Positions 49,731 through 63,494 of a stretch of 64,000 bases of DNA are shown one piece after another. The stretch is from Brachypodius melanocephalos (taxonomy: Eukaryota > Chordata > Aves > Passeriformes > Pycnonotidae), in contig VZSR01001479.1 of the NCBI GenBank assembly GCA_013398615.1, forward strand, positions 13,175,847 to 13,239,846, in the 5' to 3' direction. How positions within the stretch are numbered: position 1 is the stretch's first letter; each line of letters opens with the position of its first letter. A model generated the notes under the pieces. That model saw only the letters and a program-made list of their open reading frames with translations, did no database searches and was not told the origin of the DNA. Made by a program: the position numbers and the translations under genes.

Positions 49731-52151
49731 GACTAGCGAAATAAACTCATTGGGTGGCAAACCTAGCATATCCAGAAGCAAGGAAATAAGAAGGGTAAAT
49801 TAGATCAGATTAGAACAAGAAATGAAGCTGTAATGTTAAATTAGTAGGGGATTGCAACTGGTATTGTGAGAGCTATTGACACTTTTAAATGATGCTTCAC
49901 TTAATAGGATTGTTGGTACACTAATATATTTTGAGGGTTACTCGTTCAAAGTTTATTATTAAATTGCTTGTGTATTTTTATTAATGGAAGGTAAGTTTAA
50001 AGTAACATGTATCAGGTAGCAAAAATTAACCTCAGGAAAATATTTAGAATGTTTATCTAACTGAAAATAATGTCATATGTGATCTGGATAATTACAATAT
50101 TCCATTTTAGATTTTTAAAACTAAAGTATTTAAAGGCTTTCTTTAAAGGGGCTGTTTAATTCTATTTACATTCTGCTATCTACATACAAGTGCATATGCA
50201 ATGTATTTAATTGTTTAGAGATGCAAATAGTCCTAACAGTTTATATTGTGAAAGTCTCTCTGCTACTGTCCTAAAGGTAACCATGAAAATTTGACATTTA
50301 GCTTTACTTTCAGTTTTTAAGCACTCTTGCATCCATGTGGTCTTTTTTGCCTTCCCACAGTGTTCAGGGGAAAAGTATCTTGTCTTCCACAGTGCTTCCG
50401 TCTTTATTGAAGCTTTGCTTTCTCTCTTGAGAATAGATATATGGGACGTGGCTTACTAACACACCTGGCTTTTTGGCATCACTCAGAGGAGCTGATGGAA
50501 AGAATGGAACTCTGTAATAGCTTGCGTTTGACCTCACAAGCTTTTTAAGCCCATCTAAAGTGTCTCTGCTGCTGAAGCTGAAGATCACTCTTCCTGTCCT
50601 TCCCTCCACACTCTCATTTTTGTTCTGCCCTGTCACAAGGCTTCGGCAGTACAAGAATATGAATAAGGGGTAAAGAGGCAGGACAAAAAATTTAGGTCAA
50701 GGGGGCAGCAGAACTGAATACTTTGGTCAGCACTGCTGATGGAGTCTCATGTCTTCCTTTTCTGACTGTTTCATGCTCTCTCTTGTGTCTTGTTCTATGG
50801 TGAGACCACTCAGGGAGCTCTTTCTGGAGAGCCAATATAAGCTGTGAGGTGAATCTGCCTCCAAAATGGAATTGTTCCTTCTGATGGCACTGTGCATTTC
50901 CAGGATACTTGTAAGTGAATGTCCTTTTTAATGTTACATTAAGTTTCCCATTGCAAAGTTACTTTATTCTTGAGTACGGTATGTTGTACAGTTGGTACAT
51001 CAAAACCATTAGCTAGAGCTTGGAACTTCCATGAAGACCAAATAGAGAACAGATTGCTAATAAAATAGTTAATATTAATAACTATTTGTTAATAGTTGCT
51101 ACATCAAACAAATTCCCTTCAGCATCCCATTGGGGCTAAATTAGAAAAAGTTAGTGAATTCATGACAGTGTCACAGTGAGGAAATGAACTCAGATGCGAG
51201 CAGATTTGAGGGAGAATTCTGCTATCAAAAGCCTAGGTAAATAAATGTTAAATATTTAGCGAAGTAACCAAAAACTAACCTAAACAACATCTCAGTGATT
51301 AATCTCATAATCTGATTGTGAAATAATATTTTGTTGTGGAAAAGTTGTCCTAAGTCAGCAGCTGCTACTCTTACAGAAATTGCAAAGCTGCTACAAATTT
51401 AATGGTTTTCTGAAAACACTGGAAAAAGTAGAGATTCTGAATCACAGAAGTATTCTAGCTATAGTAAGATGATAGCACCTTTCTGACAGAGTACCAGCCT
51501 GGGCTTAACTCTAAAGGGATACTAAAAAAATATGGATTCAGCTCTAAAACACTTACAAAGTCCTGTGAAACAAGATAATCTATTTCACTGCTTTGTTATT
51601 CAAGCCTATTTTTGTGGGTATTTTATTTGAATTTGAAAATATTTACATGTGGTTTTTTATTTAAATATCACCTGAAGGTAATTTCAAAAAAATGTTACTT
51701 CTCATTGTCCACATAGTTTACATTCACTTAAGTAGAAAAAAATAAGTTTCATAGTCAAAAGACTCCATTTAAAGTTATCACAATGTAATAAGATGCCTCT
51801 TGTATGTTATGTAAGACCTGCTTTCACTAGGTGAAGTGTGTTTGTATTAATAAAATAACACTGAAAAAAATCATTTTGTGAATAGAAGGCCCTATTCAGA
51901 AAAGGTCTTCAAATTTCTATGTGGGGTCAAAACACTTTCAGAACTATGAAATGGAACATAAGTAATATTCCTATTCTTGAGCTGTTATAGACAGAAATAA
52001 AATTCTCAGAAATATAACTGTACTTACAACCCACAGGCAAATAATGGCATTCATTCAGCAAAGAAAAAGAATGAATTTCTATTCAAGTCATGCCTAATCT
52101 GTACAGCCCTAGAGCTTGGTACTAGAGTGCTGTGAAATAGCCTGAGCCTAC

Positions 52152-52567
52152 TGATGCCTTGAGAGGCTACCTAGAACAGAGGCTGGACAGTGATGGAGGC
52201 ATAAAGTAGGTGTTTATTTAAAGGCTTTCAAAGGATACACCTGGGGCAGTACAAGAGCCTGGCTGAGGCTGCACCCAAGATGGATGATGGGTCACGAGTT
52301 TTCACACTTTTGTAAGTTTTAGTCCATTTACATAGTGGGGTTAATTGTCCAATGATAGCTTCAGGTTATGAAGTCCCATCCTCCCAGACTGCTCTCCTCA
52401 ATTCTCTCTTGTTTGTACTTTCTGGGCCTGAAGCTGCAATGGTGTCGTTGTTCTCAGGCTGGAAAAAGATTGTTTTGTCTGACTAAACTGGAAAGAAAAC
52501 TTGCTAAAACTTTATATGAAATTCAGACTTATATACTAATGCAGAACAGAATCTGGAAAATATGACA
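52152..52567 (-). mobile_element. Solo LTR of a second endogenous retrovirus type
   Basis: The text GGAGGCATAAAGTAGGTGTT, AAAGGATACACCTGGGGCAG, GTCACGAGTTTTCACACTTT and GGGGTTAATTGTCCAATGAT is the reverse of an LTR type I know as common in songbirds. On the minus strand an AATAAA signal (52213-52218) lies close to the 3' edge, which fits the LTR's R region. TG/CA edges at 52152 and 52567 are plausible, but the flanks show no convincing target-site duplication, so the limits are approximate (the left edge may be near 52131). No internal region is present. Confidence 0.7.
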
Positions 52568-53926
52568 GGTAAAACTTTAGACATCACTACCACAAAGAAA
52601 AATAGATAGTTTGGAGTTTTTTTCCCCCTCAGAAATTCTAGCTAGTATATCTGCACTAAAAATAAAACAATCTTTATTATTTTCTTAAAAATCATAGATC
52701 AAGTTTATGCTACTTACTGCTTTATTGTCCATCCCACATACAAAACAGGTAGAACATGTAGTATGAATTGTTCTAACTTTTGAATTATTAGGATTTTTTT
52801 GAAAATTTGAGTCAGAAGCATGGATGTAGATCCTCAGTGAACAGTCAATTGTCATCAAATTGAGGCAAGATTCACCTATCATCATGAGTTAATGTTTTGC
52901 ATTCAGTGCTTTTCACTGCGGTCCAGTAATATGTGCAAATAAGTAAACCACGTGAAGACTGCATGAAGAAGCCTGCTTTTACTTTTTTACTACTGCTTTT
53001 TAGACTTTATATGTGTGTTCTCCTCTGGTTGCAGGTTAAATTTTGCCTACACCTGGTGGGGTGTACTGCCTTCAGCATGGCTTACCCACCCCCAATCCTC
53101 CTGGAGCTGTACATGCTCTGGCTTCATGCAAGTGCTAGTAGTCTCTAACATCATCATCTGCTGTGTCTCTCTTCCATTTCTCCTCCTCCAGCGGCTGCCA
53201 CTGTTTCTGACAAGGTATCTGAGCAGAAGTGGGGTCCTTTGGTTTAATTTTTTTGAGTGGAATGGGGTGCTCCCATGGGTTTCAGAGGTAGGTCTAACTA
53301 TCTGGCACAGGACAGTTTATGGCCTTGTCTCAGTTCTTTCCTAGAGCCTCCTGTTACTAAACCCTACACTTTATGGCCACCATCCCTCTCTTCCTTTACA
53401 GTAAGCATAGTGGGTTTCCTAACATTTCCAGGAAAAAGGATTCTGTAAGATGTTATGTAGTGGGAGGGGAGATGAAAACAGAAGTATTTTTTTGTAGCAT
53501 CACTGTGTGTTACCTACCTATTTTGGTGGTAGTTGCATCACAGGATCGTATTATAAAACTGGTACAGTAAAAATAGTTTGAAAAATATCTGTTACTGGGA
53601 CAATTGTTTGTGTAATTGTCATATTTTTCTTTTTTTATTTATTTCCACATTTTTACAGAAGAGCTACATCTGCATTAGACTTGTGTTGATCTCTTGCTGT
53701 AATAATTTTGAGGTTGATGTTCAATTTCTTCTTTAGCAAGCTGGATTAATTTTTCGTATCTGAAGAGAGAAATGAAAATCTAAATAAAAGAACACAGTAC
53801 TGTGTCAAAGACAATATTTTGGGCAGGCTTAAGTTAGAATGTACATACAATATTTTTCCATATTATTGCAAAAATTTTACTAGGCTGAGAGTGGTATACA
53901 GCAAACACATTAACCCACAAAGACAC

Positions 53927-54025
53927 ATCATAGAATGGCTTAGGTTGGAAAGGACCTTAAAGATCATCCAGTTCCAATTCCTCCTCCATGGGCAGTGATG
54001 CCTTTCACTAGACCAGGTTGCTCAG
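53927..54025 (-). mobile_element. CR1 LINE short 3'-end fragment
   Basis: About 100 bases: CATAGAATGGCTTAGGTTGG, GGACCTTAAAGATCATCCAG, then CCATGGGCAGTGATGCC and GACCAGGTTGCTCAG. This is the antisense 3' end of a CR1 copy cut short on the 5' side. Confidence 0.9.
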
Positions 54026-57000
54026 TTACTGTGATGTGTAGAAGTAGTGGGGAAGTTTGTGTCCCATTTATGGTAGGCTGGTGATTTATCAGTCAAAACA
54101 TATGGATTAATATCACATTGTGGCCTGCATCAGAATATAACTAGAATGAACTCATGGTTGAAGAATGGCAGGGGGTGTTTGAACACAGTTGAGTCTGTGC
54201 TGGAATATTAATTGCAGATTTCCTGAGTTGCTCACATTTTGCTGTGGGCTTTGTTTTTTAGCTATAGCATCGCATTAGTGTGAATTCATATACTGTGGTG
54301 ATGAGCGCAGTATAATATAAGGATTAGATAGGAGCTGAAATAGAGCCAACTGCTGGGCTCTGTTGATACAAGTCTGCCAGCAATTGCTGTTCCTATACTA
54401 CTCAGTTGTAGGCCTGGATTTTCAATAGAAGTGCCAAACAATTTGAGTTTTGTACATCAGTAGGGAAGCAAGTTTGTTGAATTCTTCATATAAGTCATAG
54501 ATTTCCCACCCCCACCTTCCTGTCTTCTGGAGAAACTGAGCTTTCATCTCACTTTATTCTTCTGGGTTTGAAGATATAGTCTTTCATTGGAAGAGCTTTT
54601 TTACTACCAGCATCTCATGTGAATATTCCCACTATTCCCTCCTAGCAAAGGAAGGAAGGGTTGTTCTATTGTTTTTATTCTTGGAGGTTTTGCTTTTTGG
54701 AGGTATCCTCAAAAACATTCCTAATTTAGTACCTGTAATGAAGCATCCTGAATTGTTAGGGGTGATGCTGTTGCTAAGGGGAAGATGATGTTTCTTACAC
54801 TACTAGCAGGGTGTGTTAGAAACTACTGCCTGGTACTTCAGCTTGGGTTGCCATTGCATATCTACTGTGTCCTTTGCTTGGCCTAGGAATTTTTCCAGGA
54901 GGATCCTGGATCATATGCATGCTACTGGACCATCTTGGTTTGTTACAAATGCTCGGGTTCCAGGTTCTGTTTTATCAAATGAAACTTTTCATCTCATGAA
55001 GGCAGAGGGAATTTCTCTGAAAGTCTTTGGAAAGGGACATGATACTTGTTGAATTGTTCCGTGCCAGTAGAGCCTAGATGTACTGTGCCAGATGGCAAAT
55101 GCCAGCCTGATATTTGCTGCACCTTCTACTGCTTATTTGTTTTTCTCGTCTTTTTTTGATGCACAATTTAACCCATTGGTGTTTGGAAACAGACAGGCTC
55201 TACCAGTACACAATTTGAAGAGTTAATTTGCTTTTGATGTGTATTCGTGCTGATAAATCATATTCTTCAGTATTTTACTTATGTAACTCACTTGCAGACT
55301 GATCATCACTTGTATGACAGCTAGTTTTTTATTTCTTGAAAATCTGATTAATAATTTTAATATTTTTATGGAATTATTAGAAGCCCTAAATATTTAAAAC
55401 AGTAAAGAAATCAATGAGGAATATAAGGTAACTTTTTTTCTTCTTGACCACATAAGGGGGTCAGATCAACCCTAGATCTACCCTATAAAGTAATTCAGTT
55501 TTGTATAATTTAATTCATTTGGTTAGGTCTCTCTCTTTATATAAAACTGTACTTTCACACCTAAGTGCCCCATTCAGCATTTTAATTCTGTGGTTAATTT
55601 TTTTTTTTAAGTATTAATTATATTCCTTAGGTTGAAAGAACTGGAAAGTTTTGTATGTGATTTTGGTGTTATTGCCATTGCTATGTTATGAGATCAACAT
55701 TGGTCTTAATAAATTCTCCGTAAATGTAAACATCATTAAATCTTTTGAACAAGTAAACATCAACTGATGAATTTACATAAACACTGTTAATGAACACTTA
55801 CTTATTATTTTGCATCTCTGCAATTTAGTTGCAGCTTTTCAAGACAATAGGCAATTTTGTAATCTTAGTTTTATAAAACCACTAGTATTTTTTGTCCCCT
55901 TCAACCATTTAATATGTAAATTAGGTATTCTCAAGCTTAATGTTAGTCATTTTTATAAAACAAATACATCATTAATCTGATTAAGTTCTTGGATGAGAGT
56001 GCTGTCCTCAGATCATTGTGGATCATTTATTGTTGGGCATACTTCCAAAAAAATAGATTCAAGCATGGCACTTACAGTCTAGGTTTAGCAGAACTGTTGA
56101 AACCCTTAAATGACATTTTTAGAAGAATGGCAAAGCAGCGCTTACTTGTAATGGCAAGCATTATGCAAAACTTAGCAACACTTCTTATCCTTAACTGCAG
56201 CTCACTGATAATAATTCAGAGCTTAGAGATGATGTCGTTCTTTGATGCATTTTAAGAGCATAATATAATAAAGCAAGCTTAGTGAAATCCTGTCATTATT
56301 AAAGTGTGTTGGTCACCACGAGACGTGTTGTGCCAGCAGCACTAACCACCCTACAGCTGCAGACCCCGTTTTTCTGAACCCTGAAGCTGATTGTGGCTTT
56401 CATGTCATCTTGAACACCCACAAGAAACAGTTAACAAGAACACAAATTTGGTGTGTGCCCTTGCAAAAATGTGGTGGAACAAAACTGACAACTTTTCACC
56501 TGTAGTGAATTCATGACTACTTGATATTTTCTAGTCACTGCTGTTACAACTACATTGTTAAATGTCAGATCAGATTGTAATGCTCTTTAAAATTTCTAGA
56601 TGGTTGGGTTCTTCTGTTTTCCTAATGTGAAGTCCATTAAAAAGGAGCACCATTTATGTGTGCTCTAATAGCTTTGGTAGAGGCATGAAATGTGATTGCA
56701 TTCTGCAGTAGCTGTGCAACTTCATTGGATTCCAAGGACTGCTTTAGAGAGAATAAATTTAGAAAATAATAATGGGTGATGTTGATACACAAGACGAAAT
56801 ACTTTTAAAGTTCTTAGATGAATTTGTTTTCACATAATAACTGTCACAATAAGGTGAATAAATGGATGCAACTCTGAAAATTGAATGGTTTGGTGGATAA
56901 AAATTAACAGTTTTTCAGTGACTATTCTGTTTCCACATTGGAAACAAAACCATCTATGTTTTGCAAAAGATATTTAGCAAAACTAAATGTATATAGTATT

Positions 57001-60000
57001 GAAACAAGACTATTTTAACCATTAAATGAAGTTCTACCATTTATATTTTTATGTGAGGGGCATAGGAGACTTGAAGCTTCAAGTGGAGATTAAGTTCCGT
57101 ATTTATTTAAAATATTCAGACAATTACATCAGGAGTACTGAAATACAAGAAAAATTGTGATAGTCTTACAAGGTACAGGCCTAAGGAGCATACACCCATT
57201 TCCCAAAATGTGACAACAATGATGTTTTAATTTTGTGGTTGTGTAAAATCCTAGTCATCCAAAATGCCAAACAAATTTCACTCGTTTCTGGGAATACGTG
57301 CACTTAGAAATAATACTTATATGCACTTATATATTAGAATATCTAGATCTTCTTGAAAAAGAAAATAATTAAATGTTCCTTCTATAGTGCTTGAAATTTT
57401 TTTAATAATTAAAAATACTAAAATTTCCTTTTTAGTTCTCAGTAATGAGAGGATTGACTAATGGAGCCACTTACAAATTTTATAGCTAAAATTATCTTCC
57501 AAATGGTTAATCTTCTAAGAGTGGGTTTGGGGATATTTAATATTCCAATTTGCTGCATTTTGTCTTTGAGACTATTTTAAAACTAAGGCTAGAGCTTATA
57601 ATATTTTAAGCACTATTATGATATTAAATATTTCTCATTGATGTAGGTGCACTACTGCACATAAATCAATGTCACAATGTCACTGTAGATTAAAAGGATG
57701 TTCTTGCCCAGGGTGAGTGCTTTATAAAATTGTATTCTTAGACTAAAATATTTATTATTTTAGGCATATAAAATAGTTTTTTTTCCATTGTCATCTTGAA
57801 GACAACGTCATTTTAACATAGAAAAATAAACATATTAGATTTCAAGACAGAAATTGATGTCTTTTAGATGGGTGAACCAAAAAGATATGATTGGAAGGAA
57901 CGTGAAGTAATAAAATTATTAATTAATGGTATAAGGAGTTCTTAGTTCTCTGGTAAAGCCTATGAATTTTTGCCTGGAGATCTCAGTCATGTGACAGATT
58001 TTTTTATTGTCTACAAAAATGGAAAATGTAGGCTTCTAGTTTCTGGTGTATTCACAGCCCCAGTTTGGTATAGTACCATGTCCTCTTCTGAGTGACCCAT
58101 CCTCCACTTGATCAGTGAGTGGTTGAAGCAGGTTCCTTGTGCTCCCACATGGTCAAAGGAAGCCTCAAGGTTTGTCCCACTGGTACCCATGGAAGCAGCA
58201 GCAAATGAAGTTCCTTTTCCTCTGGTAGAAAAGGTGACAGCAGTGAGGGGACATCTGCTCCATATGCTCTTCTTGGGTTGTTGTGGAGAATTCATACCTC
58301 TGCTAAGTAAGGTCTTTTGTGAACTCTGAACCAGTTGAGTCTCTTCTGATGTTCCATTTCAGACCTGTTTATTTTTAGTCAGCTATCACTTACTGATTGT
58401 GCTCAAAGCATCACTTCAAAATGTCTGCTCTGTGATTCAGGGATGGTTGGCTACCACCAAAAGGTTTGAGCCCACTGCCTAACTTTTATAATTTCTGATG
58501 GGGTTTTTTTGTCCCCTAATTAGCAAGTTTAGATCTTGTTTATTTGAATATGTTATTGAAGATTTTATCTCTAAGTTTTACTTCAGTTATGAAAATTAAT
58601 GTGTAAGACCAAGACTGGGAGTGTAAAGTTCTACAAGGGATCTTGTCAAATAAAAATGATGTTTCTTTTTTGTATGGGAGAGGATTGCCTGCTGTAAATT
58701 TAACTTTCTCTGGAAGACCTGTTGAGCAGCTTGTGGCTTAGTACCACTTGTTTCTGCTGGTTAATGACTGACAAGGTGAGATTTTTTACAGGCTGTGTTG
58801 TTATCTTGCCTTTTTTTCCCCTCCTCCTCCTGTTGACTATATTCAGAATTAAGTGGAAGATTCTGTTAGCAAAGAAAATAGGAAATTTCCCCCAAAACTT
58901 CTGATGAAAATAAGCCTTTTTGATGTTCATTAGTGCTCCAAGTGTTCCCCTAAAATGATGTGTCTTTTAAACTCTGGAGGACTGGATGAGTTTGCACTTA
59001 TATATTCATAAATTTGCACTTGTATAAAATTGGTACAACATTAATCATTAAAAATCTAAGGGACAGCTTAAAGTTTATGTTTGATACTACAATATATTGG
59101 TTTTCAATACTTTCTTATAAACTGAAAAGGAAATGCTTAAAATTATAGCAAATTTATAAGCATGTTGGTGTGGCCTCTCTCTTATTGTCATTCAGCAGTT
59201 GTTGAAGAAGAGCAGTTTATCATTTTCCTGGAGGGAGATTGTTAGTTTGTTAATTTAGTTGTAGATTTTGCATATAACTGCTCTTTGTTACTTCTGTAAC
59301 AATTCTGTACATCTTTTGGTTTATAGTTGAACAAGTTTAGTCACCGTGCTTGAAAGGCATTGTCTTTGCACTGAGGTCACAGCAGAAGAAAAGGTTGCTC
59401 ATGCAGATCGGGCTGCTCTGACAAGTGAACAATGAAACTTGCTCCCTTGCTGTTCAGTTTAGTTCCTAGAGCCTGTATTTGCTTTACAGTTATAGTTCCT
59501 TGGATGCGTTAAACAGTTTTGGCATAAAATAATTTTATAATGACTAATCTTCAGCACAGCCCCCCCAGATTATGCAAATGGCAGTAAAATTAATACTTTG
59601 TGACTTTTGTATACACAGCAAAATTACAGACATATTTTTGTCTTTGAAAAGAGAAAACAGTGTTTAAACCAACATAAGTCTATAAGTATGGACTGCAGAA
59701 TGATACCCAGTTATTTCTTGTGGATCAGAAGAAGTTTTATGTTTGAAAAGCTATGTCTGTTTCAGTATAATTCTGTAAGATTATAAAGTAAATACATGTT
59801 TGATTTTGGTATTATAATTCTATTATAACTGTCTTATCAGTGTTAGGTGCTGTGGCCTACTTTGAACTTTTTCGTATAAAACTATGTTTCTGTGCAGCTG
59901 TATGTTAGAAATCTAATTAAAGAAGGCAGGGTTTAGGGCATATCTTGTCTAATAACTAACTTTTACAGACAGAATGTGCTCATTCAGAGCCTCCATTGCA

Positions 60001-63000
60001 TTTCAAAACTGAACCTACCAGTAGCTACTACTTGGAAAATTATATTTGTAATTTATTTTTGCTGCATCTCAACTCACCCCCCCCACCTTTTTTTTTTTTT
60101 TTCTTTATCATAGCAGTGACTTCCTGCCCAGTGCTAAATAAAAGCCTGTTGTAATCCTGGCCTGTGAACAGCTTGAGGTTCAGCATTCTTTCCTCTTCTG
60201 TGTCAGGTTCTCTGTCCCCACCACTGTAGAGCATTTTGTTTTATGGGGGTAATGAATGGTGAATTGTTGATCTTCTGAAATGCCTCACTGGATCTTTCTG
60301 TTAAGAGCTGTGCCTTGCTAGGACTGAAGTCCAATGCTTAGCATTTTGTTAAGTTTAAGGACTGTATTTATGTTAGGCTAGACAATATCTGCTGCACTTG
60401 ACAGTGAATTTGCCTTAAGAGAGTTTTGATGGAGATAAAAAAATCTTTCCTTACTTTCTCTGTATATCCTACATAGATTTTTTTGTCTTATGTATGTATT
60501 TATATACACTTGCACATTGTGAATTAACATCACATGTGTTAAAAATACATTATTTCAGTCCTTTCCTCAAGATTTTCAGTTATTACCGAGAGAATGTTTA
60601 TTATGTGATTTAAGTATCCCAAAACATAGTTTGCTTCTATATTGCTTTACTAGAATGAATGCACAAAATTTAATTTTAATAGGAAAAAAATCATCATATT
60701 TGGAAAAAATTTAACTGGTTTTCAGTGGGAAAATCTAGTTGAATGCTTAAAATAATTTTAAATTGGTCAGAATTTCAAACCTGCTGGAGCAAATGCAATT
60801 TGGACATTTATTTTCACAACTTGTTTTCCCATTTCTCAACCTGTTCCACTGCGAGAACTTCACTGGGTCAAGTGTCAGTGCTTCTGAGCCTGCCCTTGTT
60901 CATAACAACTGAAGACAGCTCTATTTCTCTAAGACAATGAAGCACATAGTTTTCAGGATAAAACTTGCACAAGCTTGAAATGAAGCATTTGTGCTGCATG
61001 CTTCTTTAACAATGGAAGAAGCTAATTTTAAGAGAAATGATTGTTCAGTGTATACCTGTGTCATCTTTTGCAATAAGCTATCAACAGTGACTAAGGACAA
61101 GAAATCACATGCCCATGAAAGACGCAAGAAGACAAAAGCCCCCCAAAACTTAAAGTAAGAAAATAGCAATATGATGTAAACTGGAAAATGAAATTAAAAT
61201 TTAAAAACTAGATTTACATTCTACAGCATGTAAGTGTAGGATGGGAAATATACTGCATTGTATGCTAAACCTCCTGTAAGTCCAAACTGCATCTGATTCA
61301 GGTGGTTCATTACCCAACTTCACCTGTTTTATGGCTTTATCCTAATCTTGATGTCAAATGCAGTCACTACAAGGCTGCACGTTTAGTACCAGATGATCTT
61401 CTAATTTGATTTTTGTTTTGGTAGACTTAGTTTTCTGCTGGATCAGCTCCCTAATCCAACTTGCTGAGAAGTTACATGGGAAATGTTGAAATATGGCAGG
61501 AGAGGAAAAGAATGGGACTGCTGTGTTTTGAGAGCAGACCATGCTTAGCTCAAATTAAGTACAAATAAAACTTTGCATCTCCATCCTAAATTGTGGAAAA
61601 TTCAGTAGACGATTAATTTGAACCTGAAAATTTTGAGTGGGATGCAGTTTGTGTTATTACTTGTTCTTGAGATGTGTGTTTATGGCTTTAAATGATAGAT
61701 GTGTAAAAGTTTTGCTACTTGTTTTTTAAAAAAGCAGATGCACTGAAGCTCAGTATTCAGGTTTTTAATTTACTTAATCTAAGCACGAAATTTTCTGTCA
61801 GTGAGCTATGAACTATTTGATTGCAGCAGTATAATTCATGCTTATGTAGCTTACTTGTTCACAGTATTTTGGCTACTTTTTCATTGTGGATCAGCAGTTT
61901 TCTTCCTCTCAGAATGTTCTTGAATCCATAATCTGTTAGTGGCTGTCATTATGATGCCTTTTCTTTGTGAAAGAAAGAAATAAGCTAGGGCACATTTTCA
62001 GGCTTGTACATTTATGAACAACTGAATATTTGGTAAGTTGCTGTTGCAGAAGGCTTTCATGGTGCTTATCTTTTTATCTGAGCATCTTCCTCCTCAGTCC
62101 TTTTTGTATTTTAGCTACACAACAACTCGTGTGCTGGAAGATGTTCTTTAATGAGTTGATGCTATTTACTAATACTGTAGAAAATATAACAGTTTTCTGC
62201 AAATTCAGTAAATGAACTAAAGGAGGTCCAGCAAGTACCAGCTTGTATGAACAGAGTGAGTGTCTTACAGGACCCTGTGGCCAGGAGAAGGGTAGAGGGC
62301 AAAGGGAAGCGAGGACCCTCTGGCTTTGATGGTGGTGTGTTATTATGTCAGCCCATGGAATCACACCACTGTGATTACTGTCAGTTCACAACAGTCATTT
62401 TGTGGTATACTGCAGTATTCTGGGTATTACTTGTACTTCTTCTCCTAAAGATCAGGTCTTTCCCTTCCTATCTATTGTGGTCAAGTGACACAAAACATAT
62501 GAATAAGTCTCATGAATAACTATGAAATCTATTGTGGTTACTTTGGTGTAATTAATAATCCTAATTTATAGTTAGAAAACTGATTGAGAGGATTCCAACC
62601 TCTCCCTTTTATCAACAAACATAGGAGAAGTTTTATATTGAAAAAGATACAATTATAAAAAATTGTATTTAAAAATCTGATTGTGCTTCTTTAAAATATA
62701 TTACTGTTTATTATTGAAAGTATCCAGAAGAAATGCAAGACAAAGCAAACATCCTTTACCTCCAAGTATAGGAAAGGACTATAAAAGGTTCATAAAGCTT
62801 TGCTTAGTGTAACATTGGTAGCAAATGAAGGACTAAGTTTTCAGTTGTACAACATCTCACAGAATCAGAGCAGCCTTTCTCTTGCCTGCAGAGAATCAAA
62901 ATTTCACCCAGAGTATTGAAGACCATCATGATTAGCTGTTCTCACCTTACAGAACGTGACTGAAGTTTCAAACCTAGGAGAACCCATGATTTATTGTCAG

Positions 63001-63479
63001 AGAAATTTTGCTTTGTCAGAGGCTAAGTTACCGTGACTCAGGTGATGACAGGTAACTGGCGACGGAGCAGGAATTTGATTGAGAGTTTGAGCCCTTAATA
63101 ATATCTTTATGAATTACGTAACTTCTTGATGAAATGGCATATGGCTTTTAGAAAGATGGATTATTTTTATTTCAAGTCTCAAAGAGGTGGATAATGGACT
63201 TCCTTGTCATACACATTTTTCAGTTATCTAATTAAAATAAGCGTCGTATTTCTAATCTGAAGTTTTCTAGTTCTGCATTTTCCCTTTGGATTTTTTAATT
63301 CTTTGTTTCTAGTTTTACAGAGTGTTTTATCTTTTTGTATTTTCATTGGCCCACTTTAACCATTTATAATATTATATTTTTATCATATATTTAAATAAAA
63401 ATTAGATCACAAAGCTTTCCTGTTGTAGCTGTTTTTGTTAACACTTAGCATTTGAAATGTAGCTTAACATTCCACTACA

Positions 63480-63494
63480 CTATATATATATATA
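63480..63494. repeat. (TA)n microsatellite
   Basis: About seven TA units in an AT-rich stretch. Confidence 0.85.

Noticed and set aside
52933..53570. Run of overlapping plus-strand open frames of 63-109 codons
   Set aside because: Different frames, no shared protein family and no consistent splice sites; treated as chance in intron.
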